Shown piece by piece: positions 9,391 through 17,105 of a DNA stretch of 64,000 nucleotides. This DNA comes from Anaeromyxobacter dehalogenans 2CP-1 (GTDB taxonomy: Bacteria; Myxococcota; Myxococcia; Myxococcales; Anaeromyxobacteraceae). The DNA lies in the NCBI RefSeq assembly GCF_000022145.1, contig NC_011891.1:4508501-4572500 (forward strand), written 5' to 3'. How positions within the stretch are numbered: position 1 is the first letter of the stretch; each line of letters starts with the position of its first letter. Under the pieces are notes generated by a model. That model was not told the origin of the DNA. It saw only the letters and a program-made list of their open reading frames with translations, and did no database searches. The translations under genes were made by a program, and so were the position numbers.

Positions 9391-9669
9391 GACATGCACA
9401 AACGAATAGGTGAATATTTTGCGTGCGGGGCTGCCCGCGAAGCGCGCACGCGCGCACCCGGGTTGCGCAGACACCATGCGGTTTCCGGAAATTGACTGGG
9501 TGTGATGCGACTCCGGGTCCGTTGAGACTCCGGGTGCGTTCGCCTCGATCGCGCCCCTCGTGGTCCACGACGACCCTATTGACTGTCGGCGTGTGTTCTC
9601 GGGGGGGCGGGCGCCGTCCACCGCGCGCGACCGCGGCCGGGGCGGTGGACGGGCCGCCGGGGAACGGCC
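9391..9669. other. Intergenic region between synthase promoter and VOC gene
   Basis: About 280 bases with no gene I can support. It holds a 10-base direct repeat GACTCCGGGT at 9509-9518 and 9526-9535 (17-base period) and two TTGACT hexamers (about 9492 and 9579). An 81-codon minus-strand frame here lacks a ribosome binding site and recognisable motifs. Confidence 0.6.
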
Positions 9670-10068
9670 TCACGCGGCCGCGGACGCGGCGGACGTCGCT
9701 GCCCTGGGCTCGTGGAGGCCGACGCGGTTCCCCTCGCTGTCGATCAGGATCGCGAAGCGGCCGTGCGGGCCGATGTCGGTGACCGGCACGATCACCTTCC
9801 CGCCCGCGGCCTCGACCCGGCGGAGGCAGCGCTCGAGCGAGCCGCGGGTATCGAGGTACACGATGGGGCCGTCCGTCCCGGGCCGTGCGTGCTCGCTCTT
9901 CACGATGGCGCCGCCGGTGCCCTTCCCCTCCGAGTACGGGAAGAACGCCATCGGCATCCGGCCGCTGGTGTCCACCTTCAGCTCGGTCCCCAGGACGGCC
10001 TCGTAGAAGCTGCGGGCGCGGTCGAAGTCGATCGCGGGCAGCTCGAACCAGTTGATCGCGGTGCTCAT
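9670..10068 (-). CDS. VOC family (glyoxalase/bleomycin-resistance fold) protein
   Basis: A 132-residue single-unit VOC protein. The N-terminus (INWFELPAIDFDRARSFYE) and the C-terminal IGPHGRFAILIDSEGN stretch ending in GLHE are typical of the glyoxalase/dioxygenase fold, where paired beta-alpha-beta-beta-beta units bind a metal and a small substrate. The last dozen residues are a low-complexity Ala/Ser tail. A GGGAGAG Shine-Dalgarno precedes the ATG. It is divergent from a YafY-type regulator, a common arrangement in which the regulator controls the enzyme; the substrate cannot be told from sequence. Confidence 0.85.
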   Translation of the reverse strand: MSTAINWFELPAIDFDRARSFYEAVLGTELKVDTSGRMPMAFFPYSEGKGTGGAIVKSEHARPGTDGPIVYLDTRGSLERCLRRVEAAGGKVIVPVTDIGPHGRFAILIDSEGNRVGLHEPRAATSAASAAA

Positions 10069-10132
10069 GTGTCTCTCCCTCGGAGGTGCGGCGGTGCATC
10101 CGCCGGACGCGAGGGGAAGATGCTTGCGGGCG

Positions 10133-10150
10133 ATGTCAGCGTTATGTCAG
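10133..10150. promoter_or_regulatory. ATGTCAG direct repeat in the divergent VOC/WYL promoter region
   Basis: ATGTCAG occurs at 10133-10139 and 10144-10150, offset 11 bases (one helical turn), between the divergent VOC gene and the WYL regulator gene. This is the kind of same-face repeat a dimeric HTH protein could bind. The second ATG is also an in-frame alternative start for the regulator. Confidence 0.35.
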
Positions 10151-10212
10151 GTTTCGAGCACGCTCCCCGCCCGGAGCCCTGCCAGCCGGGGACGCAGCCA
10201 GAGGCAGCCGAG

Positions 10213-10878
10213 ATGGACCGCCAGGCCCGCCTGTTCGCCATCGCCGAGTACCTGCGCGGCCGCCGCACCGGCGTGACCGCCGCGCAGATCGCCGAACGTT
10301 TCGGGGTGACGCTCCGCACCGTCTACCGGGACCTCGACGCGCTCCGCTCGGCCGATCTGCCGCTCCGCGCCGAGCAAGGGCGCGGCGGCGGCTACGCGCT
10401 CGACCGGCACTACGCGCTGCCGCCCATCAACCTGAGCGCGCGCGAGGCGGCGGTGCTCGTCGCGCTCGGCGCCTACGCGGCGCGCATGCGCCTGCTGCCG
10501 TTCGCCGAGACGCTGGAGGCGGCGCTCGACAAGGTGCGCGGGGCGCTGTCCGCCTCGGCGCAGCGCGAGCTCCTGAAGGTGCTCGACGGACTGCAGTTCG
10601 TGGGCGTGCCGGCCCTGCCCTCGCCGGCGGCCGTGCGGCGCGCCGTGGAGGAGGCGTGGTTCGGCGGGACGGCGCTGCGGGTTCGCTACCGCCGCGCCGA
10701 CGAGAGCACCAGCGAGCGCACCGTGAAGGTGGCCGGTGTGATCATGGAGCGCCACGCCACGCTGGTGCACTGCGTGGACGTGGACACCGGCGAGGCGCGC
10801 CACTACCGGCTCGACCGCATCGACGTGGCGACCCCGGTGACCTCCGCGCCCGCGAGTCCGGGCGGCGGGCGCCGGTGA
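10213..10878 (+). CDS. YafY-type HTH/WYL transcriptional regulator
   Basis: A 221-residue one-component regulator. Residues 1-60 form an HTH_11-type winged helix (ERFGVTLRTVYRDLDALRS). After a GGGYALDRHYALPP linker comes a short WYL-like domain ending in HYRLDRID. The ligand-binding part is shorter than in typical 230-320-residue relatives, and the W-Y-L motif itself is replaced (ATLVHCVDV). The start at 10213 is chosen because family members begin just before this helix; ATG at 10144 is in frame and would add 23 residues. Divergent from the VOC gene, its probable target. It ends three bases from the convergent PsiE gene. Confidence 0.85.
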   Translation: MDRQARLFAIAEYLRGRRTGVTAAQIAERFGVTLRTVYRDLDALRSADLPLRAEQGRGGGYALDRHYALPPINLSAREAAVLVALGAYAARMRLLPFAETLEAALDKVRGALSASAQRELLKVLDGLQFVGVPALPSPAAVRRAVEEAWFGGTALRVRYRRADESTSERTVKVAGVIMERHATLVHCVDVDTGEARHYRLDRIDVATPVTSAPASPGGGRR

Positions 10879-10881
10879 GGC

Positions 10882-11346
10882 TCAGCGCGGCGCCTCGGCG
10901 GAGTCGCGCCGGCGCAGGATCACCACCGAGCCGACCAGCACCAGGATGAGCACGGTGAGCAGGCCCAGCTCGCTCATGACGTGCCGGAACTTCTCGTCGC
11001 TGGTGGGCGACTGCGCGCCGAATTCCGCGGTGATGACGAGGATGCGCCGGATCGCGGCGATGAGCGCGACGAGCAGGAACGGCTCCGGAACGAGCAGGTG
11101 GTCGCGGAACGACACCTTCACCGTGTAGAGGAGCTCGACGATCATCATCGCGAGCAGGATCCGGTCGAGGAGCTGCACGATGATCTGCAGGTCGAGGTCG
11201 CGGCCCAGCGCGCCGAGCAGGTCCACGCCTCCGTGGAAGAGCAGCGCCGCGCAGGCCAGCGTCAGCAGGATGCCCAGCGCGACGTAGATGAAGTCCTGGA
11301 CCCAGGTGATCCCGACCGAGACCCATTCCCGCGCCTGCTTGTTCAA
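10882..11346 (-). CDS. PsiE-family (phosphate-starvation-inducible E) inner-membrane protein
   Basis: A 154-residue protein with four hydrophobic helices (about residues 17-40, 55-78, 88-108 and 124-146), the layout of the PsiE family. The conserved core RILLAMMIVELLYTVKVSF and the following PFLLVALIAAIRRIL are recognisable. The start codon is TTG, backed by a strong AAGGAGG Shine-Dalgarno four bases upstream. The role is unknown beyond induction by phosphate starvation in E. coli. A bidirectional AT-rich -10 (11421-11428) lies upstream. Confidence 0.85.
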   Translation of the reverse strand: MNKQAREWVSVGITWVQDFIYVALGILLTLACAALLFHGGVDLLGALGRDLDLQIIVQLLDRILLAMMIVELLYTVKVSFRDHLLVPEPFLLVALIAAIRRILVITAEFGAQSPTSDEKFRHVMSELGLLTVLILVLVGSVVILRRRDSAEAPR

Positions 11347-11420
11347 GTTCCCTCCTTCGCGCCACGGGTCATCCTGCGCGGCCGCCCCGATCGCCTTCCG
11401 GGCGTCCGGGCGTGCGCCGG

Positions 11421-11428
11421 ACTATATT
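11421..11428. promoter_or_regulatory. Possible bidirectional -10 between psiE-like gene and unknown gene
   Basis: ACTATATT reads as TATATT on the plus strand (11423-11428) and TATAGT on the minus strand (11426 to 11421). It lies in otherwise GC-rich DNA between divergent genes at 11346 and 11582. Both directions lack a clear TTGACA. Confidence 0.35.
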
Positions 11429-11581
11429 AATGAACGCGCAGCCCGGCGCCCCTCGCGCCGAGGACCCGCGCCGCCGCCGGCTGGCGGCGGCCCACCGCGC
11501 CACCTTCTGCACCGGGACCCGCGCGCCTCGCGCGGAGGCGGCCTCGTGCGATCGCGTGTGCGCCGACGAAGGAGCGTATCG

Positions 11582-12550
11582 ATGGACCTCGAGAAGGGGA
11601 TGCTGGTGCAGCACGCGTCGCTGGGGATCGGGAAGGTCGTGGCGGTGGAGCGCGACGCCGTGCACGTCTACTTCGCGGGCGGCGACGGCCGCGTGGCTGC
11701 GAAGCTGAAGCTGCCGACCGCGCTCCCGTTCCTCTCGCCCGCCGCGGGCGCGAACGCGTGGCTCGCCGCGCTCCCCGCGTTCCGGCTCGATCCGGACACC
11801 GGGCGCTACGAGGTCGCGGACGGCCGCATCACGCACGCGGAGGCGCTGGAGCGCTACCGCGCGGCCTCGTCCGATGCGACCGACGCCGAGGCCGGCGCGG
11901 AGCCCGCGAAGGTGAAGCGCGACCGCGCCTGGAAGTGGCGCCGCGCCCACGAGGCCTGGGAGCAGGAGCTCGGCGGCGGCGAGGGCGAGCGGCTGCTCGC
12001 CGCGGGGGACGTGGGCGCGCTCGTCGCCCGCGCCGTGAAGGTCGAGCACCACGTGCGCCCGCTGCTGCCGGCGGCGGAGCGCCCGGCCTTCGCGGCCGCG
12101 CTCTCGGATCCCGCCTCCGCGGGCGAGCTGTTCGCGGCGCTGTTCGCCCTGCTCGCGGCGCCGAAGCCGGAGCAGGCCGCGTTCGAGCGCCTCGCCGCCG
12201 CGGTGGGGGCCCTGCCCGCCCCGGCCACGCTCGAGTCGCGCTGGCAGGTGCTCACGCTGCTTCCGTTCGTGGCCCGCCCGGACGTCCACATGCTCCTCGA
12301 GCCGCGCACCACCTGCGCCGCGGCGCTCCGGCTGGGGATCGAGCTCGCGTACACCCCCGAGCCGAGCTGGGCCACCTACGCCGCGCTGCTCGGCGCCTCG
12401 GGTCGGCTGCTGGCGCAGCTCGCGCCGCTCGGCGCGCGCGACCACGTGGACGTCGAGACGTTCTTCCACGCGAACGTCAAGGCGCCGCCGCGCGCCCCGC
12501 GCGCGCCCCAGCCCCGGCGCACGCCGCGCCTCCCCACCGCGGTGGCCTGA
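11582..12550 (+). CDS. Protein of unknown function with DUF3553/CarD-like N-terminal motif
   Basis: A 322-residue cytoplasmic protein. Residues 5-30 (GMLVQHASLGIGKVVAVE) resemble the short beta-barrel turn motif of DUF3553 and CarD-type Tudor-like domains, which contact polymerase or nucleic acid. The rest is alpha-helical and Ala/Leu rich with no recognised domain, and the C-terminus is a basic Pro/Arg tail. The start is fixed by AAGGAG seven bases before the ATG. It stands alone ahead of the malate synthase-like gene. The N-terminal resemblance is by eye; function is unknown. Confidence 0.75.
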   Translation: MDLEKGMLVQHASLGIGKVVAVERDAVHVYFAGGDGRVAAKLKLPTALPFLSPAAGANAWLAALPAFRLDPDTGRYEVADGRITHAEALERYRAASSDATDAEAGAEPAKVKRDRAWKWRRAHEAWEQELGGGEGERLLAAGDVGALVARAVKVEHHVRPLLPAAERPAFAAALSDPASAGELFAALFALLAAPKPEQAAFERLAAAVGALPAPATLESRWQVLTLLPFVARPDVHMLLEPRTTCAAALRLGIELAYTPEPSWATYAALLGASGRLLAQLAPLGARDHVDVETFFHANVKAPPRAPRAPQPRRTPRLPTAVA

Positions 12551-12623
12551 GGCGCCGCCCCTTCGCGTGGCGCCCTGCTGCGGCGCACGCCGGCTGCCTG
12601 AGTCTCCCGGTCGCAGCCCTCTC

Positions 12624-12657
12624 AGGTGCATGCCCCGCGGCGCGCGCGGGAGCACCT
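12624..12657 (+). terminator. Strong stem-loop between unknown gene and malate synthase-like gene
   Basis: Outer arms AGGTGC/GCACCT (12624-12629, 12652-12657) and inner arms CCCGCG/CGCGGG (12634-12639, 12645-12650) form a near-continuous hairpin 74 bases after the upstream stop and 62 bases before the next ATG. There is no T-run, so it could be a terminator without U-tract or a leader structure of the downstream gene. Confidence 0.4.
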
Positions 12658-12719
12658 AAGCTGGACGCCCGCCGCGCGGCGCCTGCCGCCGGCGCGCGTG
12701 CCAGCCACCGGAGGGCCTC

Positions 12720-15023
12720 ATGATCCGCGCGGACATCCTCGACCAGTTCCCCGACCTGTTCGGCCGCAAGCGCGTCAACGGCCGCGAGCTCGACGTGGAC
12801 GCGACCATCGAGACGCTCACCCGCGAGCTCGAGCCGGACATCGAGGCCGCGCTGACCGCGCGCGGCGCGCTGCTCCGCTCGCCCGAGCCGGTGGCCACGA
12901 AGTACGCGTGGCCGCACTGGAACGAGGCGTTCGAGGATCCCGTGGGCGGGAGCGCCTGGACGTTCCGCCAGATCGTCCAGGGCATGATCGACAACTTCCT
13001 CGGCAAGGAGAGCCCGCTGCGCTGGCGGCTCAACGACGAGGTGCCGATCCCCGAGCACGTCCACCCGTCGCGCAACCCGGGCCTGGAGCTGACCGGGCCC
13101 TGGCACCCGCTCGACATGGCGTTCAACGCGCTCAACAGCCCGGCGCCGATGAACATGCCGGACTTCGAGGACGCCTCGCCGCCGCACTTCCGCCCCGACG
13201 GCGCGCCCGCGCGCGAGCCGGTGGGCGTGTTCGCGGCGCTCAAGAACGCGAAGGATATCTTCGAGGGGCGCTGGTCCGACCGCGCCTACGAGGTCGAGAA
13301 GAAGGGGAAGGTCCGCAGCTACCGGATCACGACGCCGCAGGCGAAGTGGCCCACGCGCCTGGCGCGCCCGCCCAGCCTGCACGTGCGCTATGACCACGTC
13401 ACCGTGGACGGCCGGCCCGCGCCGGGCCTGGTGGTGGTGGCGACGCTCTGGACGCTGAACGGCTACGACCCGCTCACCCGCGTCGGCAGCGGCGCGTACT
13501 TCTACATCCCGAAGCTGCAGACGCCGCGCGAGGCGCTCATCGTGGAGCGGCTGCTGTCGCGCCTGGAGGGGATGATCGGCGTGCCCGCCGGCACGCTCAA
13601 GGCGAAGATGCTCTACGAGGAGGGGAACGCCGGCCGCCAGCTTCCCGCCATCGTCTGGACGCTGCGGCGGCGGCTGCTCGGCACGAACGTCGGCCGCTGG
13701 GACTACCTCGGCAGCCTCATCGAGATGTGGAAGGACGATCCGCAGGGCGTCTTCCCCGACCCGCAGACCGTGGGCATGGCGACGCCCGGGATGCTCGCCT
13801 ACCAGCGCTACAACGCGCTCCTCATGCTCATGGCCGGCATGAAGGACGGCGAGCTGACCCACGCCGCGCCCATCGGCGGCATGGCCGCGGTGATGATCTA
13901 CCAGGGCGGCGATCCCTACGGCCGCGCGCGCTACAACCCGCTCGCGCTCCGCGCCATGGTGATCGACAAGCTGCGCGAGCGGTTGCTGGGCCTGTTCTTC
14001 GTGCCCGACGCGCCGCTCCGGCCCGGCGAGCTCCCCACGCTCGACGCGATCCTCTCCGGCAAGGTCCGCGGCACGCTCCACGACGCCTACCGGCAGAGCT
14101 GGGTGGCGAGCCCGGAGCCCGAGTACGTGGGTGCCGGCAACGGCCCGCTCCGCGCGCGGGTGGGCGCGCTGCAGGAGCTGCTCGACGCGCCGGTGGAGCT
14201 GGTGGACGCGGGCGGGAAGCCGGTGCCCACGGTGGCGAGCGGGCTCTCAGACGCCGAGCGGGCCGTGTTCCACGCGCGCGGCCTGGTGGACGCGAACGGG
14301 CGCATCACGCCGTTCGTGCTGGCGCGCGAGCACGTGGACGCGCCGGAGAAGCTCCTCGACCGGGCGCGCTGGGAGGCGATCTACCGGGTGCCCGAGGGCG
14401 ACGTCACCATCGAGCACGTCCAGCACGCGTTCTACATGGCGGCGAACTACGGGTTCCAGATCCTGAACGGCAACTTCGCCGCCGCCATCGACGACTACGA
14501 GCTGAAGCTCCGCTTCATGAACGACCTCGCCACCTACCGCATCAACGTGTCCTGGCTGTGGGCGCTCCTGCGTCACCAGGCGCCCGTCACGAAGGACGGC
14601 CACCTGCTCCGCGCCACGCTCACCGGGGACGGCGTGGTGCTCGGCAAGCCCGCCGAGCCGGTGAAGGCCGGGACGCACCTCGATCGCGCGCTGTTCGAGA
14701 AGGTGTACACGTTCCACGGTGAGTGGACGGACGCGTTCTTCGCCGAGCAGGACCGCCGCGGCGAGCCCGCGCGCTTCGACCGCTCCAAGGCGCCCGTCAT
14801 CATGGAGCTGCTGCACCGGCAGCTCCTCTCCCCGCGCTACATTCAGCACAGCGCCCGCGCGCTGTTCGTGATCGGCGCCGCCCGCCCCGAGGACCGCGCC
14901 GGCCTGCTCGACGCCATGTTCGACCTCGAGCGCGCCGACGTCGCCGCGCGGGTGGAGAAGGGCGCGCTTCCGAAGGGCGCGCTGGAGGCGCACGACTACG
15001 TGAACGACGTGTTCGGGGGGTAG
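12720..15023 (+). CDS. Malate synthase-like protein (large divergent form)
   Basis: A 767-residue protein related to malate synthase, which condenses glyoxylate with acetyl-CoA. The signature region is recognisable: GTLKAKMLYEEG, then LLGTNVGRWDYLGS (compare GLNxGxWDYxF), then the ATPGMLAYQRYNALLMLMAG stretch and IGGMAAVM (compare GGMAAxIP). In the C-terminal domain MNDLATYRINVSWLWALL parallels the family's MEDAATAEISRSQLWQW, placing the likely catalytic Asp at residue 602. It is longer than form A (about 530) and somewhat longer than form G (about 720), with an extra N-terminal 200 residues of unknown role. GGAGGG lies six bases before the ATG. No isocitrate lyase lies in the window. Activity is probable but unproven given the divergence. 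Confidence 0.75.
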   Translation: MIRADILDQFPDLFGRKRVNGRELDVDATIETLTRELEPDIEAALTARGALLRSPEPVATKYAWPHWNEAFEDPVGGSAWTFRQIVQGMIDNFLGKESPLRWRLNDEVPIPEHVHPSRNPGLELTGPWHPLDMAFNALNSPAPMNMPDFEDASPPHFRPDGAPAREPVGVFAALKNAKDIFEGRWSDRAYEVEKKGKVRSYRITTPQAKWPTRLARPPSLHVRYDHVTVDGRPAPGLVVVATLWTLNGYDPLTRVGSGAYFYIPKLQTPREALIVERLLSRLEGMIGVPAGTLKAKMLYEEGNAGRQLPAIVWTLRRRLLGTNVGRWDYLGSLIEMWKDDPQGVFPDPQTVGMATPGMLAYQRYNALLMLMAGMKDGELTHAAPIGGMAAVMIYQGGDPYGRARYNPLALRAMVIDKLRERLLGLFFVPDAPLRPGELPTLDAILSGKVRGTLHDAYRQSWVASPEPEYVGAGNGPLRARVGALQELLDAPVELVDAGGKPVPTVASGLSDAERAVFHARGLVDANGRITPFVLAREHVDAPEKLLDRARWEAIYRVPEGDVTIEHVQHAFYMAANYGFQILNGNFAAAIDDYELKLRFMNDLATYRINVSWLWALLRHQAPVTKDGHLLRATLTGDGVVLGKPAEPVKAGTHLDRALFEKVYTFHGEWTDAFFAEQDRRGEPARFDRSKAPVIMELLHRQLLSPRYIQHSARALFVIGAARPEDRAGLLDAMFDLERADVAARVEKGALPKGALEAHDYVNDVFGG

Positions 15024-15026
15024 GGC

Positions 15027-15060
15027 GAGGACGCCGGGTTCGATTCCCGGCGCCTCCACT
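15027..15060 (+). repeat. 3'-end fragment of a tmRNA/tRNA gene, possible att scar
   Basis: Four bases after the malate synthase-like stop lies a perfect T-arm (CCGGG-TTCGATT-CCCGG, 15034-15050) followed by an acceptor 3' strand CGCCTCC and discriminator A (15051-15058). This is the 3' end expected of a tmRNA or tRNA. No D-arm, anticodon arm or mRNA-like domain precedes it, so the gene is not intact. Such 3' tails are typical remnants of integrase attachment sites. The genes downstream (15077-20330) look accessory, but no integrase is in the window. Confidence 0.5.
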
Positions 15061-15076
15061 CGCACGCCCCGCCGCC

Positions 15077-15823
15077 TCACCGCGCCATCAGCGCAAACAC
15101 GCCCCAGCCCAGGTATTCGCGGGTGAACGTCGCGTAGCGCTCGGGCGCGACGGTCAGTTCGGCCCGGACCTCCTTCGCGAAGTCATCGCCGGCGTTCGCC
15201 TCGAGCCATCGGCGCATCGTGAGCCACTTCGCTACCTCGTACCGGTCCCAACTGCCCGGGTCGGCCAGCACCATCTCGACCACGTCGTAGCGGAGGTTGC
15301 CGAAGGACGCGAGGAGGTCCCGGAGCAGGAGGAAGTCCGAGGTGGAGGCGGCGTGGCATCCCCTGGCGACCTCCTCGGTCGGCGGCATTTTCAGCCAGTA
15401 CGGCTCGCCGACGAGGATGGTCCCTCCCGTGCGGAGGCTCCTGGCCAGGAGCTCGATGGTGCCGGCGACGCCGCCGCCGATCCAGGTGGCGCCGAGACAC
15501 GCTGCCACACCGACCTTCTCGCCGGCGACGTGGCCGGCCGCGTCGCCGTGGATGAACTCGACCCGATCGGCGACTCCCAGTTCGGCGGCGCGGCGCCTCG
15601 CCTGCTCGGTGAACAGCTGGCTCATGTCGATGCCGGTGCCGCGGATCCCGTGATCGCGCGCCCACGTGCACAGCATCTCGCCCGAGCCGCTGCCGAGATC
15701 GAGCACCCGCGTCCCCGGCTCCAGCCGGAGCGCCGCGCCGAGCGCGGCGAGCTTCTCCGGCGTGAACGGGTTGTGGATGCGATGCGCGCTCTCGCTGACG
15801 TTGAAGATCCGTGGGATGTCCAC
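15077..15823 (-). CDS. Class I SAM-dependent methyltransferase
   Basis: A 248-residue methyltransferase. Motif I VLDLGSGSGEML (about residue 40), motif II GIDMSQLF, and DRVEFIHGDAAG form the SAM-binding Rossmann fold. The C-terminal half (EPYWLKMPPTEEVARGC) gives the acceptor side and includes several Cys. The start is GTG with an AAAGGAG Shine-Dalgarno about ten bases upstream. It is divergent from a peroxiredoxin-like gene across a palindromic intergenic region. The substrate is unknown. Confidence 0.82.
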   Translation of the reverse strand: MDIPRIFNVSESAHRIHNPFTPEKLAALGAALRLEPGTRVLDLGSGSGEMLCTWARDHGIRGTGIDMSQLFTEQARRRAAELGVADRVEFIHGDAAGHVAGEKVGVAACLGATWIGGGVAGTIELLARSLRTGGTILVGEPYWLKMPPTEEVARGCHAASTSDFLLLRDLLASFGNLRYDVVEMVLADPGSWDRYEVAKWLTMRRWLEANAGDDFAKEVRAELTVAPERYATFTREYLGWGVFALMAR

Positions 15824-15870
15824 TGCAGTGCTCCTTTCGCGCGCTGGATGCGCTAGCCTCGCGTGAGGGT

Positions 15871-15895
15871 GTACCGGGGCTCGGCCGAGCGGTAC
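15871..15895. promoter_or_regulatory. Palindrome between divergent methyltransferase and peroxiredoxin-like genes
   Basis: Outer arms GTACCG/CGGTAC (15871-15876, 15890-15895) flank a perfect inner palindrome CTCGGCCGAG (15880-15889). This nested dyad lies in the 115-base gap between divergent genes, about 48 and 44 bases from the two starts. It may be an operator shared by both genes. Confidence 0.4.
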
Positions 15896-15938
15896 CCCGC
15901 ATCATGATGCCGCAGCCTGCACCATCCAGGGACCCGGG

Positions 15939-16505
15939 ATGAGGCTACGTGTCAGCGATCGCGCGCCGGACGTCGCGCTGGAAGGCGTCGATGGGGGCCG
16001 GCTCGAGTGCAGCAGGCCTGGCGCACCGGCGGTGGTGCTGTTCACGCGCTACGCGGGCTGCCCGGTCTGCCAGCTCGAGGTCGCGCGGATCGCGAGCGCG
16101 ATGCCCGAGTTCCGTGCCCGTTCGTGCGGGGTCTGGATGGTGTTCCAATCGACCGCGGAGCACCTCCGGGCGGCCATGGCAGAGTGGAAGCCGGGCTTCG
16201 CGGCCGTAGCGGACCCGACGGCGCACCTGTACGAGGCGTTCGGGGTCGAGGCGAGCGTGGCGGGATATCTCGCTCCCGGCTCGCTGCTCGCGCTGGTGCG
16301 CGCGACGATGGCCGGCAAACGCCACGGCCGGTTCGAGGGCCGGGAGACGCAACTGCCGGCGGGGTTCGTGCTCGACCCGACCGGACGGATCGCCCTCGCA
16401 CACTACGGCCGCAGCGTCGGGGACGACGCTCCGGTCTCCGCACTGCTCGGCGCCCTGGACTCGTTGAACAACGGCGCAGACCAGCGCGTTCGCCCGGTGC
16501 CGTGA
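15939..16505 (+). CDS. AhpC/TSA-like (peroxiredoxin-like, thioredoxin fold) protein
   Basis: A 188-residue thioredoxin-fold protein. RAPDVALEGVDG followed by VVLFTRYAGCPVCQLE places a CxxC (Cys41, Cys44) at the position of the redox centre of AhpC/TSA and PRXL2-type proteins. LPAGFVLDPTGRIALAHYG is the usual C-terminal strand pair. It probably reduces peroxide or a disulfide in the cytoplasm. Its stop overlaps the GTG of the downstream DUF3267 gene (GTGA), so the two are coupled. The SD is weak. Confidence 0.8.
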   Translation: MRLRVSDRAPDVALEGVDGGRLECSRPGAPAVVLFTRYAGCPVCQLEVARIASAMPEFRARSCGVWMVFQSTAEHLRAAMAEWKPGFAAVADPTAHLYEAFGVEASVAGYLAPGSLLALVRATMAGKRHGRFEGRETQLPAGFVLDPTGRIALAHYGRSVGDDAPVSALLGALDSLNNGADQRVRPVP

Positions 16506-17047
16506 AGGCGATCCTCCAAGGCGCGGCACGGCCGCAGCGACGCCGCGTCTCGTCTCGCGCCGTCATCGCGACCTCGATCGCGCTCGGGCTGGCCGGCTGG
16601 GCGGTCGCCGCGGCGGTGCGCGCCGGTTCGGGCGCGCCGTCGCAGCGAGGAGGCCTTCCGTTCACCGCGGCGGTCGTCGCCGGACTCGTGGCGCACGAGC
16701 TGCTCCATGCGCTCGCGTTCCTCGCCGCCGGAGCCAGGGTTTCCGAGCTCCGCTTCGGGGTGCGGCTCCGGCGCGGCGTCGCCCATGTCGCGTGCGCACG
16801 CGCGGTGAGCGCGCGGGGCTTCCGGTTCGTCGCGATCGTGCCGGGGGTGGCGCTCGGCCTGGCGCCACTCGTCGCCGGCGTGGCGACTCGCTCTTACCTG
16901 GTCACGCTCTTCGGCGCGATGCTCCTCGCGGCCGCCGGAGGGGATCTCATGCTCGTGTGGGCGGTCCGGGACGTCGGCCCGAACGCGTCTATCGGTGACG
17001 ACCCGGCGGACCCGAACGTCATCCTCGTCGCGAACGAGCGTCGCTGA
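16502..17047 (+). CDS. DUF3267 family membrane zincin
   Basis: A 181-residue membrane protein with HELLH at residues 65-69, the zinc-binding HExxH of DUF3267 putative peptidases. Hydrophobic helices lie at about 20-40, 54-75 (carrying the HExxH), 108-125 and 130-152. The start GTG overlaps the TGA of the peroxiredoxin-like gene. DUF3267 proteins are considered site-2-protease-like zincins; the substrate is unknown. Confidence 0.75.
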   Translation: MKAILQGAARPQRRRVSSRAVIATSIALGLAGWAVAAAVRAGSGAPSQRGGLPFTAAVVAGLVAHELLHALAFLAAGARVSELRFGVRLRRGVAHVACARAVSARGFRFVAIVPGVALGLAPLVAGVATRSYLVTLFGAMLLAAAGGDLMLVWAVRDVGPNASIGDDPADPNVILVANERR

Positions 17048-17105
17048 CGCGCGCGGCGGTCGCGGGATGGACGCTCGCGCTCACCGCGCTCCGCGCGCCG
17101 CCCAG

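Noticed and set aside
9376-9621. 81-codon minus-strand frame upstream of the synthase
   Set aside because: No SD, no conserved motif, and it covers the candidate promoter/operator.
14984-15058. A complete 75-base tRNA, because GGAGGCG at 14984 pairs with CGCCTCC at 15051
   Set aside because: No D-stem or anticodon stem can be formed and the 5' strand is coding sequence of the malate synthase-like gene; only the T-arm and acceptor 3' strand are real.
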